From Parahaliea aestuarii (GTDB lineage Bacteria; Pseudomonadota; Gammaproteobacteria; Pseudomonadales; Halieaceae): a DNA stretch of 64,000 nucleotides. Below the pieces are notes generated by a model. The model was not told where the DNA came from and searched no databases. It saw nothing but the letters and a program-made list of their open reading frames with translations. The translations under genes were made by a program, and so were the position numbers. How positions within the stretch are numbered: position 1 is the first letter of the stretch; each line of letters starts with the position of its first letter. This document shows, piece by piece, positions 1-9,293 of the stretch. The stretch spans positions 124,001 to 188,000 of the forward strand of contig NZ_VRYZ01000007.1 in NCBI RefSeq assembly GCF_008064635.1, read 5' to 3'.

Positions 1-162
1 TTCTTGCTGATTCGGTGTCGAAATCAAGTGTTATCCGGACAAAACGTCCGATAGTTGAGCTGCCTCGCACTATTCAGCACAAAGCCCCTGGAGAAGTTGT
101 CACGGCCCTGTCTTTCCGGACTATCCGTCAGGATCAGGGCCGATGCAAAGGCCTGTAACTGT
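1..162. other. Intergenic sequence downstream of clpB
   Basis: No gene is supported here. On the minus strand just past the clpB stop there is a possible stem (GGCCCTG at 104-110 with CAGGGCC at 135-141) and a small hairpin (CGGAC 36-40 / GTCCG 46-50). Neither is followed by a T-run, so a terminator role is only possible. Confidence 0.4.
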
Positions 163-2748
163 TCAGCCGGGATTCCGCGCCTCGAACCGGGCATGACCAT
201 CACGATAGTCCGCCTGTATGATCTGGCCGATACCGAACTCCCCCGCCAGAATCTGCTGGGCCAGTGGGTTCTCGAGCTCCTGCTGAATGGCCCGTTTCAG
301 CGGACGCGCGCCATACACCGGATCGAACCCGGCCTCGCAGAGGTGCTCCAGAAAGGCCTCGGTGATGTCCAGCCCCAGCTCCCGTTCTTTCAGGCGCTTG
401 CGCAGGCCCGCCAGCTGGATGTCGGCAATGCCGCGTATCTGGCTGCGCAGCAGCGGATGGAACACCACGGTCTCGTCCACACGGTTGATGAACTCGGGCC
501 GGAAGTGCTGGCCGACCACGCCCATGACGGCGGCTTTCATCCTGTCGTAGTTCTCCTCGCCGGCCATTTCCTGGATCAGGTCGGAGCCGAGGTTGGAGGT
601 CATCACGATCACCGTGTTGCGGAAGTCCACCGTGCGACCCTGGCCATCGGTCAGGCGGCCGTCTTCCAGCACCTGCAGCAGGATGTTGAACACGTCCGGG
701 TGGGCCTTTTCCACCTCGTCCAGCAACAGCAGTGAATAGGGGCGACGGCGCACGGCCTCGGTCAGGTAGCCGCCCTCTTCATAGCCGACATAGCCGGGGG
801 GCGCGCCGATCAGGCGGGCCACGGAGTGCTTTTCCATGAACTCCGACATGTCCACCCGCACCATGGCCTGCTCGGAATCGAACAGGAACTCGGCCAGGGC
901 CTTGCACAACTCGGTTTTACCCACGCCGGTCGGCCCGAGGAACAGAAAGGAACCGTTGGGCCGGTTCGGGTCCGACAGGCCGGCGCGGGAACGGCGCACG
1001 GCGTTGGACACCGCCACCACCGCCTCGTCCTGCCCGACCACGCGGGCGTGCAGGGCATCTTCCATGCGCAGCAGCTTCTCGCGGTCGCCCTCCAGCATTT
1101 TCGACACGGGGATACCGGTCCAGCGCGATACGACCTCCGCCACTTCCTCGTCGGTGACTTTGTTGCGCAGCAGGGTGTGCTCGCTGGTTTCCGCCGCCTG
1201 GGCGGCCGCGAGCTGCTTTTCCAGCGCGGGAATACGGCCGTACTGCAACTCCGACATACGGGTCAGGTCACCGGCACGGCGCGCGGTTTCCATGTCCAGC
1301 TTGACCTGTTCCAGCTCGCTCTTGATATGGGCAGCGCCCTGCAGCGAGGCCTTCTCGGCCTTCCAGATCTCCTCCAGGTCGGAGAATTCCCGTTCCACCT
1401 TCTCGATCTCCGCGTTGAGCTGGTCCAGCTGTTTGCGGGAGGCCGGGTCCTTGTCCTTCTTCACCGCCTCGCGCTCGATCTTGAGCTGGATCAGGCGGCG
1501 CTCCAGACGGTCCATGGACTCGGGCTTGGAGTCGATTTCCATGCGAATGCGGCTGGCCGCCTCGTCCACCAGGTCGATGGCCTTGTCCGGCAGCTGACGG
1601 TCGGTAATGTAGCGCTGGGACAGCTTGGCGGCGGCGATGATAGCGCTGTCGGTAATGTCCACACCGTGGTGCACCTCGTAGCGCTCCTTCAGGCCGCGCA
1701 GAATGGCGATGGTGTCCTCCTCGTTGGGCTCGTCCACCAAGACCTTCTGGAAGCGGCGCTCCAGGGCGGCGTCTTTCTCCAGGTGCTGGCGGTATTCGTC
1801 CAGGGTCGTGGCGCCCACGCAGTGCAATTCGCCACGCGCCAGGGCGGGCTTGAGCATATTGCCGGCATCCATAGAGCCCTCGGCCTTGCCGGCGCCGACC
1901 ATGGTGTGCAGTTCGTCGATGAACAGAATGATGCGGCCCTCCTGCTTGGAGAGCTCATTGAGGACCGCCTTCAGGCGCTCCTCGAAGTCGCCGCGGAACT
2001 TGGCGCCGGCCAGCAGCGCACCGAGATCCAGGGACAGAATACGCTTGTTTTTCAGGCCTTCAGGCACTTCGCCGTTCACCACGCGCTGGGCAAGCCCTTC
2101 GATGATGGCGGTTTTACCCACCCCGGGCTCGCCGATCAGTACCGGGTTGTTCTTGGTGCGGCGCTGCAGCACCTGGATGGTGCGGCGGATCTCGTCGTCG
2201 CGGCCGATCACCGGGTCCAGCTTGCCCTGTTCCGCGCGCTCGGTGAGGTCGATGGTGTACTTGTCCAGGGCCTGGCGGGACTCCTCTGCCTCGGGGCTGT
2301 TCACGGCTTCACCGCCGCGTACCTCATCGATGGCAGCCTTCAGTTTGGCCTCGGTCACACCGGATGCCTTCAGTGCCTCGGCGGCGCTTTTCCCGCTGTC
2401 CAGCAGGGCCAGCAGCACCAGCTCGCTGGAGATATAGGCGTCGCCATTCTTCTGAGCCTGCTTGTCGGCCAGGTTGAGCACCCGGCCGAGGTCGTTGGAG
2501 ATATGCATGTCGCCGCCGCTGCCGCTCACAGTGGGCAGGGCTTCGAGGCCGGCGCTGACTTTATTGGCAAGCCCCGGCAGGTCGGCGCCGGCTTTTTGCA
2601 GCAGCGGACGGGCGGACCCGCCCTGTTGCTGCAGCAGGGCCGCCAGCAGGTGGATCGGTTCGATGAAATTGTGGTCTTTGCCCAGCGCCAGGGACTGGGC
2701 GTCGGCCAGGGCGCTCTGCAGCTGGTTGGTCAGTTTGTCCATTCTCAT
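163..2748 (-). CDS. clpB: ATP-dependent disaggregase ClpB
   Basis: Hexameric AAA+ chaperone that, with DnaK/DnaJ/GrpE, pulls polypeptides out of aggregates after heat stress in the cytoplasm. At 861 residues it matches the full-length family. An N-terminal Clp_N repeat domain (about 1-145) precedes AAA-1 with Walker A GEPGVGKT near residue 205, a coiled-coil M domain (about 410-525) rich in Glu/Lys/Arg, and AAA-2 with Walker A GPTGVGKT near residue 605. The pore loop [13 protein letters not shown] is visible in AAA-2. The start MRMDKLTNQ matches the usual ClpB N-terminus. It is transcribed alone from the sigma-32-type promoter upstream. Long open frames on the opposite strand are codon shadows. 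Confidence 0.98.
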   Translation of the reverse strand: MRMDKLTNQLQSALADAQSLALGKDHNFIEPIHLLAALLQQQGGSARPLLQKAGADLPGLANKVSAGLEALPTVSGSGGDMHISNDLGRVLNLADKQAQKNGDAYISSELVLLALLDSGKSAAEALKASGVTEAKLKAAIDEVRGGEAVNSPEAEESRQALDKYTIDLTERAEQGKLDPVIGRDDEIRRTIQVLQRRTKNNPVLIGEPGVGKTAIIEGLAQRVVNGEVPEGLKNKRILSLDLGALLAGAKFRGDFEERLKAVLNELSKQEGRIILFIDELHTMVGAGKAEGSMDAGNMLKPALARGELHCVGATTLDEYRQHLEKDAALERRFQKVLVDEPNEEDTIAILRGLKERYEVHHGVDITDSAIIAAAKLSQRYITDRQLPDKAIDLVDEAASRIRMEIDSKPESMDRLERRLIQLKIEREAVKKDKDPASRKQLDQLNAEIEKVEREFSDLEEIWKAEKASLQGAAHIKSELEQVKLDMETARRAGDLTRMSELQYGRIPALEKQLAAAQAAETSEHTLLRNKVTDEEVAEVVSRWTGIPVSKMLEGDREKLLRMEDALHARVVGQDEAVVAVSNAVRRSRAGLSDPNRPNGSFLFLGPTGVGKTELCKALAEFLFDSEQAMVRVDMSEFMEKHSVARLIGAPPGYVGYEEGGYLTEAVRRRPYSLLLLDEVEKAHPDVFNILLQVLEDGRLTDGQGRTVDFRNTVIVMTSNLGSDLIQEMAGEENYDRMKAAVMGVVGQHFRPEFINRVDETVVFHPLLRSQIRGIADIQLAGLRKRLKERELGLDITEAFLEHLCEAGFDPVYGARPLKRAIQQELENPLAQQILAGEFGIGQIIQADYRDGHARFEARNPG

Positions 2749-2809
2749 AACAGGATTCTCCTTGAACTCCCGCGTTCGGATGCAGGTAGTTGCAATATCA
2801 CTGTCGGAG

Positions 2810-2837
2810 TTATGGGGGTAAATAACCCTGATTCAAG
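2810..2837 (-). promoter_or_regulatory. Sigma-32 (RpoH) heat-shock promoter of clpB
   Basis: On the minus strand CTTGAA (2837-2832) is followed by 14 bases and then CCCCATAA (2817-2810). This is almost exactly the RpoH consensus (CTTGAA, 13-15 bases, CCCCATnT). Transcription would start near 2803, about 55 bases ahead of the clpB ATG. Confidence 0.9.
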
Positions 2838-3027
2838 CGGGGTTATATTCCTATTTAGTATCTAATCCTGCCATTTTAGGCATCAACTGAATGTAGTTAA
2901 TACCTAAATCATGCCCACTCTATACGCAGTGCTGCCAGGAACCGCTTCACAGGCCTACTCTGAAGCGCTTGACCAAAGCCTGAACCTCGAACAGAACGGT
3001 GTTGGCACCGCATGGAGCTCCCAGGAT

Positions 3028-3929
3028 TTAGTGGAAACCGACGTTAGGTTGCTTGGCTGCAGCTTCAAATTCATCCGGGCTGACGCCTCCAAGATGCTGA
3101 TGTCTACGAGTCCGATTGTAGAACGCGTCGATGTAATCTGATACATCCTCGATCGCCAGCTGGCGGCTCTTGTAGATTCGCTTTTTGATTCGTTCCTTCT
3201 TCAGGCTGCTGAAGAAGGACTCTGCAACAGCGTCCCAGCAGTTGCCGCAGCGGCTCATGCTAGGTTCAAGCTTGTTCGATCGACAGAATCTGCGCCAGTC
3301 GTCACTGCCATACTGCGAACCCTGGTCGGAGTTAATGATGGTCCGATTTGGCTTTCGGTGGCGAACCGCCATCATGATCGCATCCAAGACCAGGTCGCGA
3401 TGAATCGTATTGTGCGCAGCCCAGCCGATGACCCTCCTAGAGAAAAGATCCAAGACAATGGCTACGTAGAGCCAGCCCTCCCAAGTGCGGATATAAGTGA
3501 TGCCTGTCACCCATATCCTGTCGGGCTACGACACATAAAATTTTCGCTTGGCCAAATTCGGAATGAGTTCCGCGGATTTACCGGCACGTATCGACGCGTG
3601 CGAAAACCCGCCTGCGCTCGCATACCATTTTCCCGCATAAGTCTGGCAACACGATGCTTACTGCAGGTTTCTCCGGCTTCCCTGAGGTCCAGGAACACGC
3701 GTGGGGCACCGTACACGCCCTGGCTGGCTTTAAACGACGCTCGGACCAATCTCAGCAAGCGAGCATCCTCCTTGGCTCGGTCTGACTTGGGATTTTTGAG
3801 CCATGCGTAGTAGCCGCTCGGAGCCACCTCAAGTAGGCAGCACATCTTCCTGACTACGTGCTTACTTTGGCAGGCCTTGATGAATTCGTACTTACGGCGA
3901 ACTTCGCTGGGTTCCTTCTTTCTGTACAC
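3028..3929 (-). pseudogene. IS3-family transposase orfB, broken by frameshift, stop and active-site change
   Basis: The N-terminal part (from MYRKKEPSEV) has the HTH_21-type segment of IS3 OrfB. The C-terminal part has the rve integrase core, with INSDQGSQYG and the AESFFSSLKKE glutamate. The two halves lie in different frames. Near 3581-3590 the reading changes from ...RTRRYV to AGKSAELIPNLAKRKF, and that second frame has an in-frame TAG (minus strand, 3526-3528) just before PDRIWVTGITYI. The family reads TDITYI at the last motif, so the first catalytic Asp of the DDE triad is Gly here (codon 3502-3504). It cannot make active transposase. Confidence 0.85.
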
Positions 3930-3972
3930 AATGCACCTCGGGCTCGTTGGCCAATCGAGTTATAGTGTCCAC
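3031..3972 (-). mobile_element. Remnant of an IS3-family insertion sequence
   Basis: The stretch carries only an orfB-type transposase frame. A short imperfect terminal match, GTGGAAAC at 3031 against GTGGACAC read inward from 3972, suggests the ends; the orfB stop lies exactly at the left one, as is usual for IS3 elements. The orfA frame normally found upstream of orfB is absent: only about 43 bases separate the presumed end from the orfB start. No flanking target duplication could be recognised. The element sits between clpB and the cyanophycin-type operon. The boundaries are tentative; the family assignment is firm. Confidence 0.6.
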
Positions 3973-4034
3973 AGAATCTTGGCAACTCCATTTCTCGGTT
4001 GTTTTGAGACATGAACAACCGCAGTGAATGCCAG

Positions 4035-4084
4035 TTGACACCCTCGCATTGGCTCCCGGAAGCCACCAACAGCGTTGGTGTCAA
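4035..4084. repeat. Nested inverted repeats at the 3' end of the cyanophycinase gene
   Basis: TTGACACC (4035-4042) and GGTGTCAA (4077-4084) form an 8-base inverted repeat. The right half overlaps the stop codon of the cyanophycinase gene. Inside, CACCAAC (4064-4070) and GTTGGTG (4074-4080) form a perfect 7-base hairpin with a 3-base loop directly after the stop. There is no T-run, so it may be a Rho-dependent end, an mRNA-stabilising hairpin or a protein site. Confidence 0.45.
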
Positions 4085-5304
4085 TGCCGCTGCCTCACTA
4101 TCGAGAAGTCAACGCCTTCAACTGCATAGGTCTGCAGGCCGCGATGCCAGTAGGCCTGGCTGCCGGCTGCCTGGCGGAAGCGATATACCAGATGCTGACC
4201 ACTACCATCGGTGCTGTGACGCTGCAGTTCAAGGGTACTGCTGTTGTCCAGCAGGTCGTAGCCCAGGGCCTGTTCCAGGCGGGGATTGGCCAGCGCCATC
4301 CCTCCCCCGCCAGGCGGCAGGTAACCATAATAGGGATCCGCCGTGGTCGGGGCACCCAGGTCGCCTGCCAGGGCATGGCTCTCCAGGTTCAGCTCGACGC
4401 CCGTGTGGGCCACCCCCAGCACCAACCCGTCGGCCACTTCGTCACCGCTCTCAGTAAACCGCGCGGCACTGGCATCCAGCAGGGTCACCGCACCGCTACC
4501 GGCCACGGTGGCCCACTCGCGGTCTAGGTCAACGATCAGGGCCGTATCCTCGTCGATGCCGTAGGCGCGTTTGCTATCGCTGGCCTGCATCGCCCGCACC
4601 AGACGGCCGAGACGGGCTTTGCGATCAAAATGCTGGTCAATCAGGCCAAAAGGGAAAAACCCGAGCCCGCGGGCCATACTCAGGCGGCCGCTGTCCTGTT
4701 CCTCGATCGCCGTGTAGTGCTCCGCCAGGGGTTGGGTCAGGGCCCGGAAGCTGTCGCCACCGGTGATCATATCCGCGCTCATGATGGCGGCGCCGGCACT
4801 GCTGCCGCCAATCACTGCGCCAGCTGCCAGGCGCTGGCGCAGTAGCTTCAGCAGCGGCGACTCCAGGCTCTGCTCATCCCGCAACAGGCTCACAATCCGC
4901 ATCTGGTCGCCGCCGGTGAACCAGATGCCCGCGGCATCGCGGACGCCGGCAACCAGCGCCTGCTGCCAGGCATTGCGCTGCCACTGGCTTTCGTCCACAT
5001 CACCGGTACTGCTGTCGTCTAGCATCGCCAGCGGAAATACATGCAACCGCTCTGGCGCCACGCCATGGGTCTGTAGCGTTGCCAGCAGGGCCGCAGAGGC
5101 GCGGGCGGGCTGGCCACTGGCAGCGGGGATCACCAGTACCGGCCCGGTCGGTAACAGGCGCTCGACAAAGGCCGCGTACACTGCGCGATTGTCATCGCGC
5201 AGGGCGCCACCCACGATCACCAGGCTGCCGCCGGCGGCCTGTACCCCTGTCGCTGGCCAGGCCAGGCCGGCCGCCAGCACCAGCGCCGCTATCAAGCGAG
5301 ACAT
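4081..5304 (-). CDS. cphE: Exported cyanophycinase (peptidase family S51)
   Basis: Serine exopeptidase family that cuts cyanophycin (multi-L-arginyl-poly-L-aspartate) into beta-aspartyl-arginine dipeptides. A signal peptide is clear (about 1-23, ending VQA), so it acts in the periplasm or outside, as in CphE-type enzymes rather than intracellular CphB. Family motifs are FTGGDQ (129-134), the nucleophile elbow GGSSAGAA with Ser169, LIDQHFDRKARLGRL, and GIDEDTALIV. About 100 extra C-terminal residues follow the catalytic domain. I chose the ATG at 5304 over the in-frame GTG six bases upstream because AGGAG lies 5 bases before it; that AGGAG overlaps the TAA of the TonB receptor gene, so the two are translationally linked. 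Last gene of the operon. Substrate is inferred from family and neighbours. Confidence 0.85.
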   Translation of the reverse strand: MSRLIAALVLAAGLAWPATGVQAAGGSLVIVGGALRDDNRAVYAAFVERLLPTGPVLVIPAASGQPARASAALLATLQTHGVAPERLHVFPLAMLDDSSTGDVDESQWQRNAWQQALVAGVRDAAGIWFTGGDQMRIVSLLRDEQSLESPLLKLLRQRLAAGAVIGGSSAGAAIMSADMITGGDSFRALTQPLAEHYTAIEEQDSGRLSMARGLGFFPFGLIDQHFDRKARLGRLVRAMQASDSKRAYGIDEDTALIVDLDREWATVAGSGAVTLLDASAARFTESGDEVADGLVLGVAHTGVELNLESHALAGDLGAPTTADPYYGYLPPGGGGMALANPRLEQALGYDLLDNSSTLELQRHSTDGSGQHLVYRFRQAAGSQAYWHRGLQTYAVEGVDFSIVRQRH

Positions 5305-5313
5305 AGACACTCC

Positions 5314-8097
5314 TTACAGGCGATAGGTATAGCGCAGGGTCAGGAAGCGCCCCATGCTGTCGTGGTTGATGTAGTCGACATTGGAGGAAGTCCCCAGCAC
5401 CCGTGGCGGATCGCGGTCGAAGACATTGCGCGCGGAGAGCTGCAGGGAGCTGTGCTCGGAGATATCCCAGCCGAGATTGAGATCCCACACGGTCCAGGAA
5501 TCGACATCGACTTTGGCATCGGCCGGCAGGCCAATGGCCTCGAGCGTGCGAATGGCCGGGTCGTCCTCGTAGCCCGAGGTGTAGCGGAAACCGAGGCTCG
5601 CGCGCCAGTCACCCCAACTGTAGCGGGCCTTGCCGTTGGCCAGCAGTTCCGGGTACAGGTACTCGCCCGCCTCGTCGATCACCGGCGAGGCATCGGAGGC
5701 CTGGCGCTCGTACTCCATCAGGTAGGTGACATCCGCCAGCAGCGCCAGGGTGCCCGGGCCGACATCCAGGTACTGGGTGTAGGCCAGATCGATACCGCTG
5801 ACGTCCTCGTAACCGAGATTGGTGAGCTGGAAGTGGGCGTCGGTGACGAAGCCGCCGGCCGCCTCGACACCGGGAACGCCGGTGGGCAACTCGCCCTCGC
5901 CGACTACCGGAAACTCGCCGGCCAGAGCGCGGCGGATGAAGTCGTCCTCGTCGATACCAATGACGTTTTCGTAGCTGATACTCCAGTAATCGAGGGTGAT
6001 ATCGATATCCTGTGACGGAGAAAACACCAGGCCCAGCCCCCAGGTATCGGCCTCTTCCGGTTTCAGGTCATCGTTGGACACATCCTCGGACAGCAGGGAT
6101 TCGCCGTCGGTGTCGCTGATACCGTCACAGGCCTCGGGCGTTGCCATGCAGTCCACGGTGTAGGAGCTGAGCAGGGTCCCGGCGCCCACCTGCGCCAGCG
6201 AGGGCGCGCGGAAGGAGGTGGAGTAGTTGGTGCGCAGGATCAGGCTGTCCAGCGGCTGGTAACGCAGCGACACCTTGGGATTGAAATCGCCGCCAAAACT
6301 GTCGTAATCGTCATAGCGCCCCGCCAGTTGCAGGTCGAGGTTGTCAGCCAGCGGCACATAGAACTCGGCGAACAGGGCCCACTGGTCGCGCTCGGCATTC
6401 GCGCTGGTGGAACTGAAGCCAAGAACCGGCTCGGGATTGAAGGTGGAAGCCACGGCAACGCCGGAGGGTGTGTCACGAACCTCTTCATGCCGCCACTCGC
6501 CGCCGAAGGCCACCTTGACGGTACGGCCATTGAACTCGAACAGATCGCCGGAAACCACCGCATCGAGGGCGTACAGTTCGGACTCACCCTCGCGGCGGGC
6601 GGTAGTCCGTATCGCCTCGTCGATGCCTTCCGCCTGGCTGGTCTGGCCACCGAAGGGGTTGTACCAGAGGGTGGACTTGCCGAGGTCTTCACAGGTTTCG
6701 CCCACGAAGTCCGCATCGGGCCGCGCCGGGTTTACGTCCCAGCGCTCCACCCGGGAACCGTCACTGCACAGGTTGCCGAGATTGGCATCGTAGAACGCGC
6801 GGGAGATTACCAGGCCGCTGATGCCCTTCTGCTCCGATTCATTGCGACCGTAGGTCAGGGCGGATTCCAGCTGCCAGCCTGAATTGAAGGTGTAGTCGAT
6901 TCCCGAGACGATGCGCATGGTCTCGGACTGCACATTCACCGCGCGCGGCTCGGGCAGTTTGCCCCAGGCATAGATGGGATAACCGTAGAAGTCCTCGAAC
7001 GAGTCCAGCCCGGCATCGGCCACGATATCTTCCTGCAGGGCCGCCGGCCAAAGGGGGCTTTCCGGGTCGATCGGCGTGCGCGAGAAGTTGGCCGGCGAGC
7101 TGGTGCCGTTGGAGTCCGTTTTCTGGTAAATCACTTCATTGAACCAGCGAAAGCGCTCACTGGGAGTGAACTGGTAACTGGCATAACCGCCGAGGCTGTC
7201 GTATTCATCCAGCACCGAGGTGAAGCGATTGGTGTTGACCTCGCAGAATTCACCGAGGTTACCGAAGCCAAAATCTTCCGCCGCACAACCGCCGTCCCCC
7301 GGCTCCTCTGTCTGGTCGAAGGACATGGCGAAGTTGTCATAGAAGGATGGATAGATCCCCTGCTGACTCGGTCGCAGCGAATCGCGGCTGACCTTGCGGT
7401 CGCGCTGGAAGGTGGCCGAGCGTTCGTAGTAATCCAGCACCCCCATCACGTGGTGAACCTCATTGCCGGCCCCCGCCAGCAGGTTGAGGTTGCTGCGACC
7501 GTCGTCGGTATCGGCCCAGGAATCACCATAGGAGCCCGATACCTCGAAGCCCTCGAAATCGCTGCGCAGCACGTAGTTGATCACCCCGGCCACCGCGTCG
7601 GCGCCGTAGGTAGCAGAGGCGCCGTTGGGCAGGATCTCGATACGCTCGATGGCGGCGGGCGGGATGGAGTTGATGTCGATGAAGGAAGCCTGGCCGTTGG
7701 CGAAGGAGCTCACCGTGGCCCGGCGCCCGTTGATCAGGGTCAAGGTGGACCCGGTGCCCAACCCCCGCAGCGACACCGCAGACGACCCTACGGGCGTATC
7801 GCTGGACAGCGCGCCAGCCGTCGAGGTGCTGAAGGTCCCCGCCCCGCCGCCCGTGACGGTCAGATCCTGCATCAGCTCGCCAATGCTCTCGGCCCCGGAT
7901 TCGAGGATGTCGTCGCGGCTCAGCTGAACCGCCTGCACTGCGCCCTTGAGATCGAGGCCCTTGATGTGGGTTCCGGTCACCAGGACCTCCTCCACGACTT
8001 CCCGCTCCTGGGCCGCGGCAGTATTGCAAAGGGAGGCGATGGCCAGGCTGCAGGCCGTGGCGATAGCGGTCCTGTGGAGCGACTGTGGCTTCTTCAT
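5314..8097 (-). CDS. TonB-dependent outer-membrane receptor
   Basis: Outer-membrane beta-barrel importer driven by TonB/ExbBD. It has a signal peptide (to about ...NTAAAQ), a TonB-box-like EEVLVTG right after it, a plug domain with the typical LRGLGTGSTLTLINGRR and IERIEILPNGASATYGADA segments, and a long barrel ending in an aromatic-rich strand with a terminal Leu. At 927 residues the size is normal. I prefer the ATG of MKKPQS at 8097, with GGAG 6 bases ahead, to the ATG four codons upstream. It lies between the IadA-like enzyme and the exported cyanophycinase in one operon, so its cargo is probably a cyanophycin fragment or another beta-aspartyl peptide; the sequence alone does not prove this. 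Confidence 0.9.
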   Translation of the reverse strand: MKKPQSLHRTAIATACSLAIASLCNTAAAQEREVVEEVLVTGTHIKGLDLKGAVQAVQLSRDDILESGAESIGELMQDLTVTGGGAGTFSTSTAGALSSDTPVGSSAVSLRGLGTGSTLTLINGRRATVSSFANGQASFIDINSIPPAAIERIEILPNGASATYGADAVAGVINYVLRSDFEGFEVSGSYGDSWADTDDGRSNLNLLAGAGNEVHHVMGVLDYYERSATFQRDRKVSRDSLRPSQQGIYPSFYDNFAMSFDQTEEPGDGGCAAEDFGFGNLGEFCEVNTNRFTSVLDEYDSLGGYASYQFTPSERFRWFNEVIYQKTDSNGTSSPANFSRTPIDPESPLWPAALQEDIVADAGLDSFEDFYGYPIYAWGKLPEPRAVNVQSETMRIVSGIDYTFNSGWQLESALTYGRNESEQKGISGLVISRAFYDANLGNLCSDGSRVERWDVNPARPDADFVGETCEDLGKSTLWYNPFGGQTSQAEGIDEAIRTTARREGESELYALDAVVSGDLFEFNGRTVKVAFGGEWRHEEVRDTPSGVAVASTFNPEPVLGFSSTSANAERDQWALFAEFYVPLADNLDLQLAGRYDDYDSFGGDFNPKVSLRYQPLDSLILRTNYSTSFRAPSLAQVGAGTLLSSYTVDCMATPEACDGISDTDGESLLSEDVSNDDLKPEEADTWGLGLVFSPSQDIDITLDYWSISYENVIGIDEDDFIRRALAGEFPVVGEGELPTGVPGVEAAGGFVTDAHFQLTNLGYEDVSGIDLAYTQYLDVGPGTLALLADVTYLMEYERQASDASPVIDEAGEYLYPELLANGKARYSWGDWRASLGFRYTSGYEDDPAIRTLEAIGLPADAKVDVDSWTVWDLNLGWDISEHSSLQLSARNVFDRDPPRVLGTSSNVDYINHDSMGRFLTLRYTYRL

Positions 8098-8121
8098 GGT
8101 GTTCTCCATTCGGTCTTGGTC

Positions 8122-9285
8122 TTAGAAAGTTGAAATCCGGGGGCAGTGACAGTGACCATCACGCAACAGCCAGCGCCCGCGGCAGCTCACGGCCTCGAGC
8201 TGCCCGGCGGCGGGGTCATACAGCAGCAAATCGGCATCGGCTCCGGGAGCGATACGGCCCTTGCCGGCGAGGCCCAGGGCAGCAGAAGGGTTGGCGGTCA
8301 GTGCGCCCAGCACCGCCTCAAAGTGTTCGCCCCGCGCTGCAGCTTCCGCCAGTAATTGCAACAGCACCCCGGGGCCCGCCTGTTGCAGGCCTCGCAGTTC
8401 ACCGTCGACATAGAGCGGCAGAGAGCCGCCGGCGTCGGAAGAAACGGTGAGACGGTCCGGGGGGACGCCGCAGGCCACTGCCTCAAGCAGGGCGTCGAGT
8501 GCGGGCACTTCCCCCTCGGCAATAAACTCCGGCGTGGTGGACACCGTGAAATCGATCCAGGCGCCATCCAGGGCAAGGGCCTGGGCCTCTTCGAATAGCG
8601 CCCGCGAACGATTGGCATGGGTGGGAAGAAAGCTGTCGCGGGGCAGATCGGCGCTGGCCAGGGCCTCCCGCAGCAGGGCCAGGCGCTGCTCGCCACCGCC
8701 CACATGCACCAGCACCGTACCGCGCTTGCCCGCCAGGGTCGCACCGAGCTGCACATCGGCGGCCAGGCGTACCAGCTCCGCCGCGCTGGGATGGCTGCCG
8801 CGGTGATCGGCAATCGCCACCTCGCCCACTCCCAACACCGGTTCGACCAGCACCAGGTCGCGCGCCACATCGCCGGTCAGGGTGACCGGGGGCACACGGT
8901 AGGCGCCGCTGTACATGTAGGCCCCAAGCCCCCTGGCGCGCAGCGCCATGATAGCCCCGTAAAGCACCTCCGGGCTGCGGCAAAGCGAATCAGTACCCAG
9001 GGCACCCACGGCGGTGGTCACCCCCGCGCGCAGCAAGTCTTCGGCGGAGAGTTCCGCCGTGCGATTACCAAACCCCCCTTCACCGCCACCGCCACAGGGG
9101 TGGGTCAGCAGGTCGACAAAACCGGGGAGCAGCCACAGGCCGCGGGCATCGATTTCCTCGACGCCAGTGCCGGACAGGGACAGGTCCTGACCCACCGCGG
9201 CGATGCGCCCGTCCGCCACCAGTACATCCTGCACACCCAGAGCCCGGGGCGAGTGCACCTCGGCGTTGCGTATCAGCGTTAACAT
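8122..9285 (-). CDS. iadA: IadA-like isoaspartyl dipeptidase (amidohydrolase) with altered metal site
   Basis: Member of the M38 isoaspartyl dipeptidase family, which hydrolyses beta-aspartyl dipeptides. Shared blocks with E. coli IadA (recalled alignment) include PGFVD, GGGGEGG, GTDSLCRSPE, GAYRVPP, ADHRGS, LPTHANR and SSDAGGS. Several ligands remain: His62 (second His of HxH), His194, His223 and Asp284, as do Tyr129 and the Arg after ADH. Two differ. The first His of HxH is Leu60, and the carbamylated Lys position aligns with Glu155. That pattern suggests one metal, as in NagA-type amidohydrolases. Start at 9285 has TAGGAGA 5 bases upstream, formed by the stop of the permease gene, so translation is coupled. 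Likely role: splitting imported beta-Asp-Arg into Asp and Arg. Confidence 0.82.
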   Translation of the reverse strand: MLTLIRNAEVHSPRALGVQDVLVADGRIAAVGQDLSLSGTGVEEIDARGLWLLPGFVDLLTHPCGGGGEGGFGNRTAELSAEDLLRAGVTTAVGALGTDSLCRSPEVLYGAIMALRARGLGAYMYSGAYRVPPVTLTGDVARDLVLVEPVLGVGEVAIADHRGSHPSAAELVRLAADVQLGATLAGKRGTVLVHVGGGEQRLALLREALASADLPRDSFLPTHANRSRALFEEAQALALDGAWIDFTVSTTPEFIAEGEVPALDALLEAVACGVPPDRLTVSSDAGGSLPLYVDGELRGLQQAGPGVLLQLLAEAAARGEHFEAVLGALTANPSAALGLAGKGRIAPGADADLLLYDPAAGQLEAVSCRGRWLLRDGHCHCPRISTF

Positions 9286-9293
9286 GATTTCTC

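Noticed and set aside
104-141. Stem GGCCCTG/CAGGGCC downstream of clpB as a terminator
   Set aside because: The loop is 24 bases long and no T-run follows; kept only as a remark on the intergenic stretch.
826-2865. 679-codon open frame on the plus strand opposite clpB
   Set aside because: It is an exact antisense shadow of a strongly conserved gene in GC-rich DNA, with no family resemblance and His/Gln/Gly-rich composition typical of reverse frames.
2911-3141. 76-codon plus-strand frame before and across the IS end
   Set aside because: It runs into the antisense of the transposase, lacks a ribosome site, and resembles nothing.
3854-4084. 76-codon minus-strand frame upstream of orfB as a possible IS orfA
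   Set aside because: It has none of the OrfA helix-turn-helix or leucine-zipper features and overlaps both the presumed IS end and the cyanophycinase stop region.
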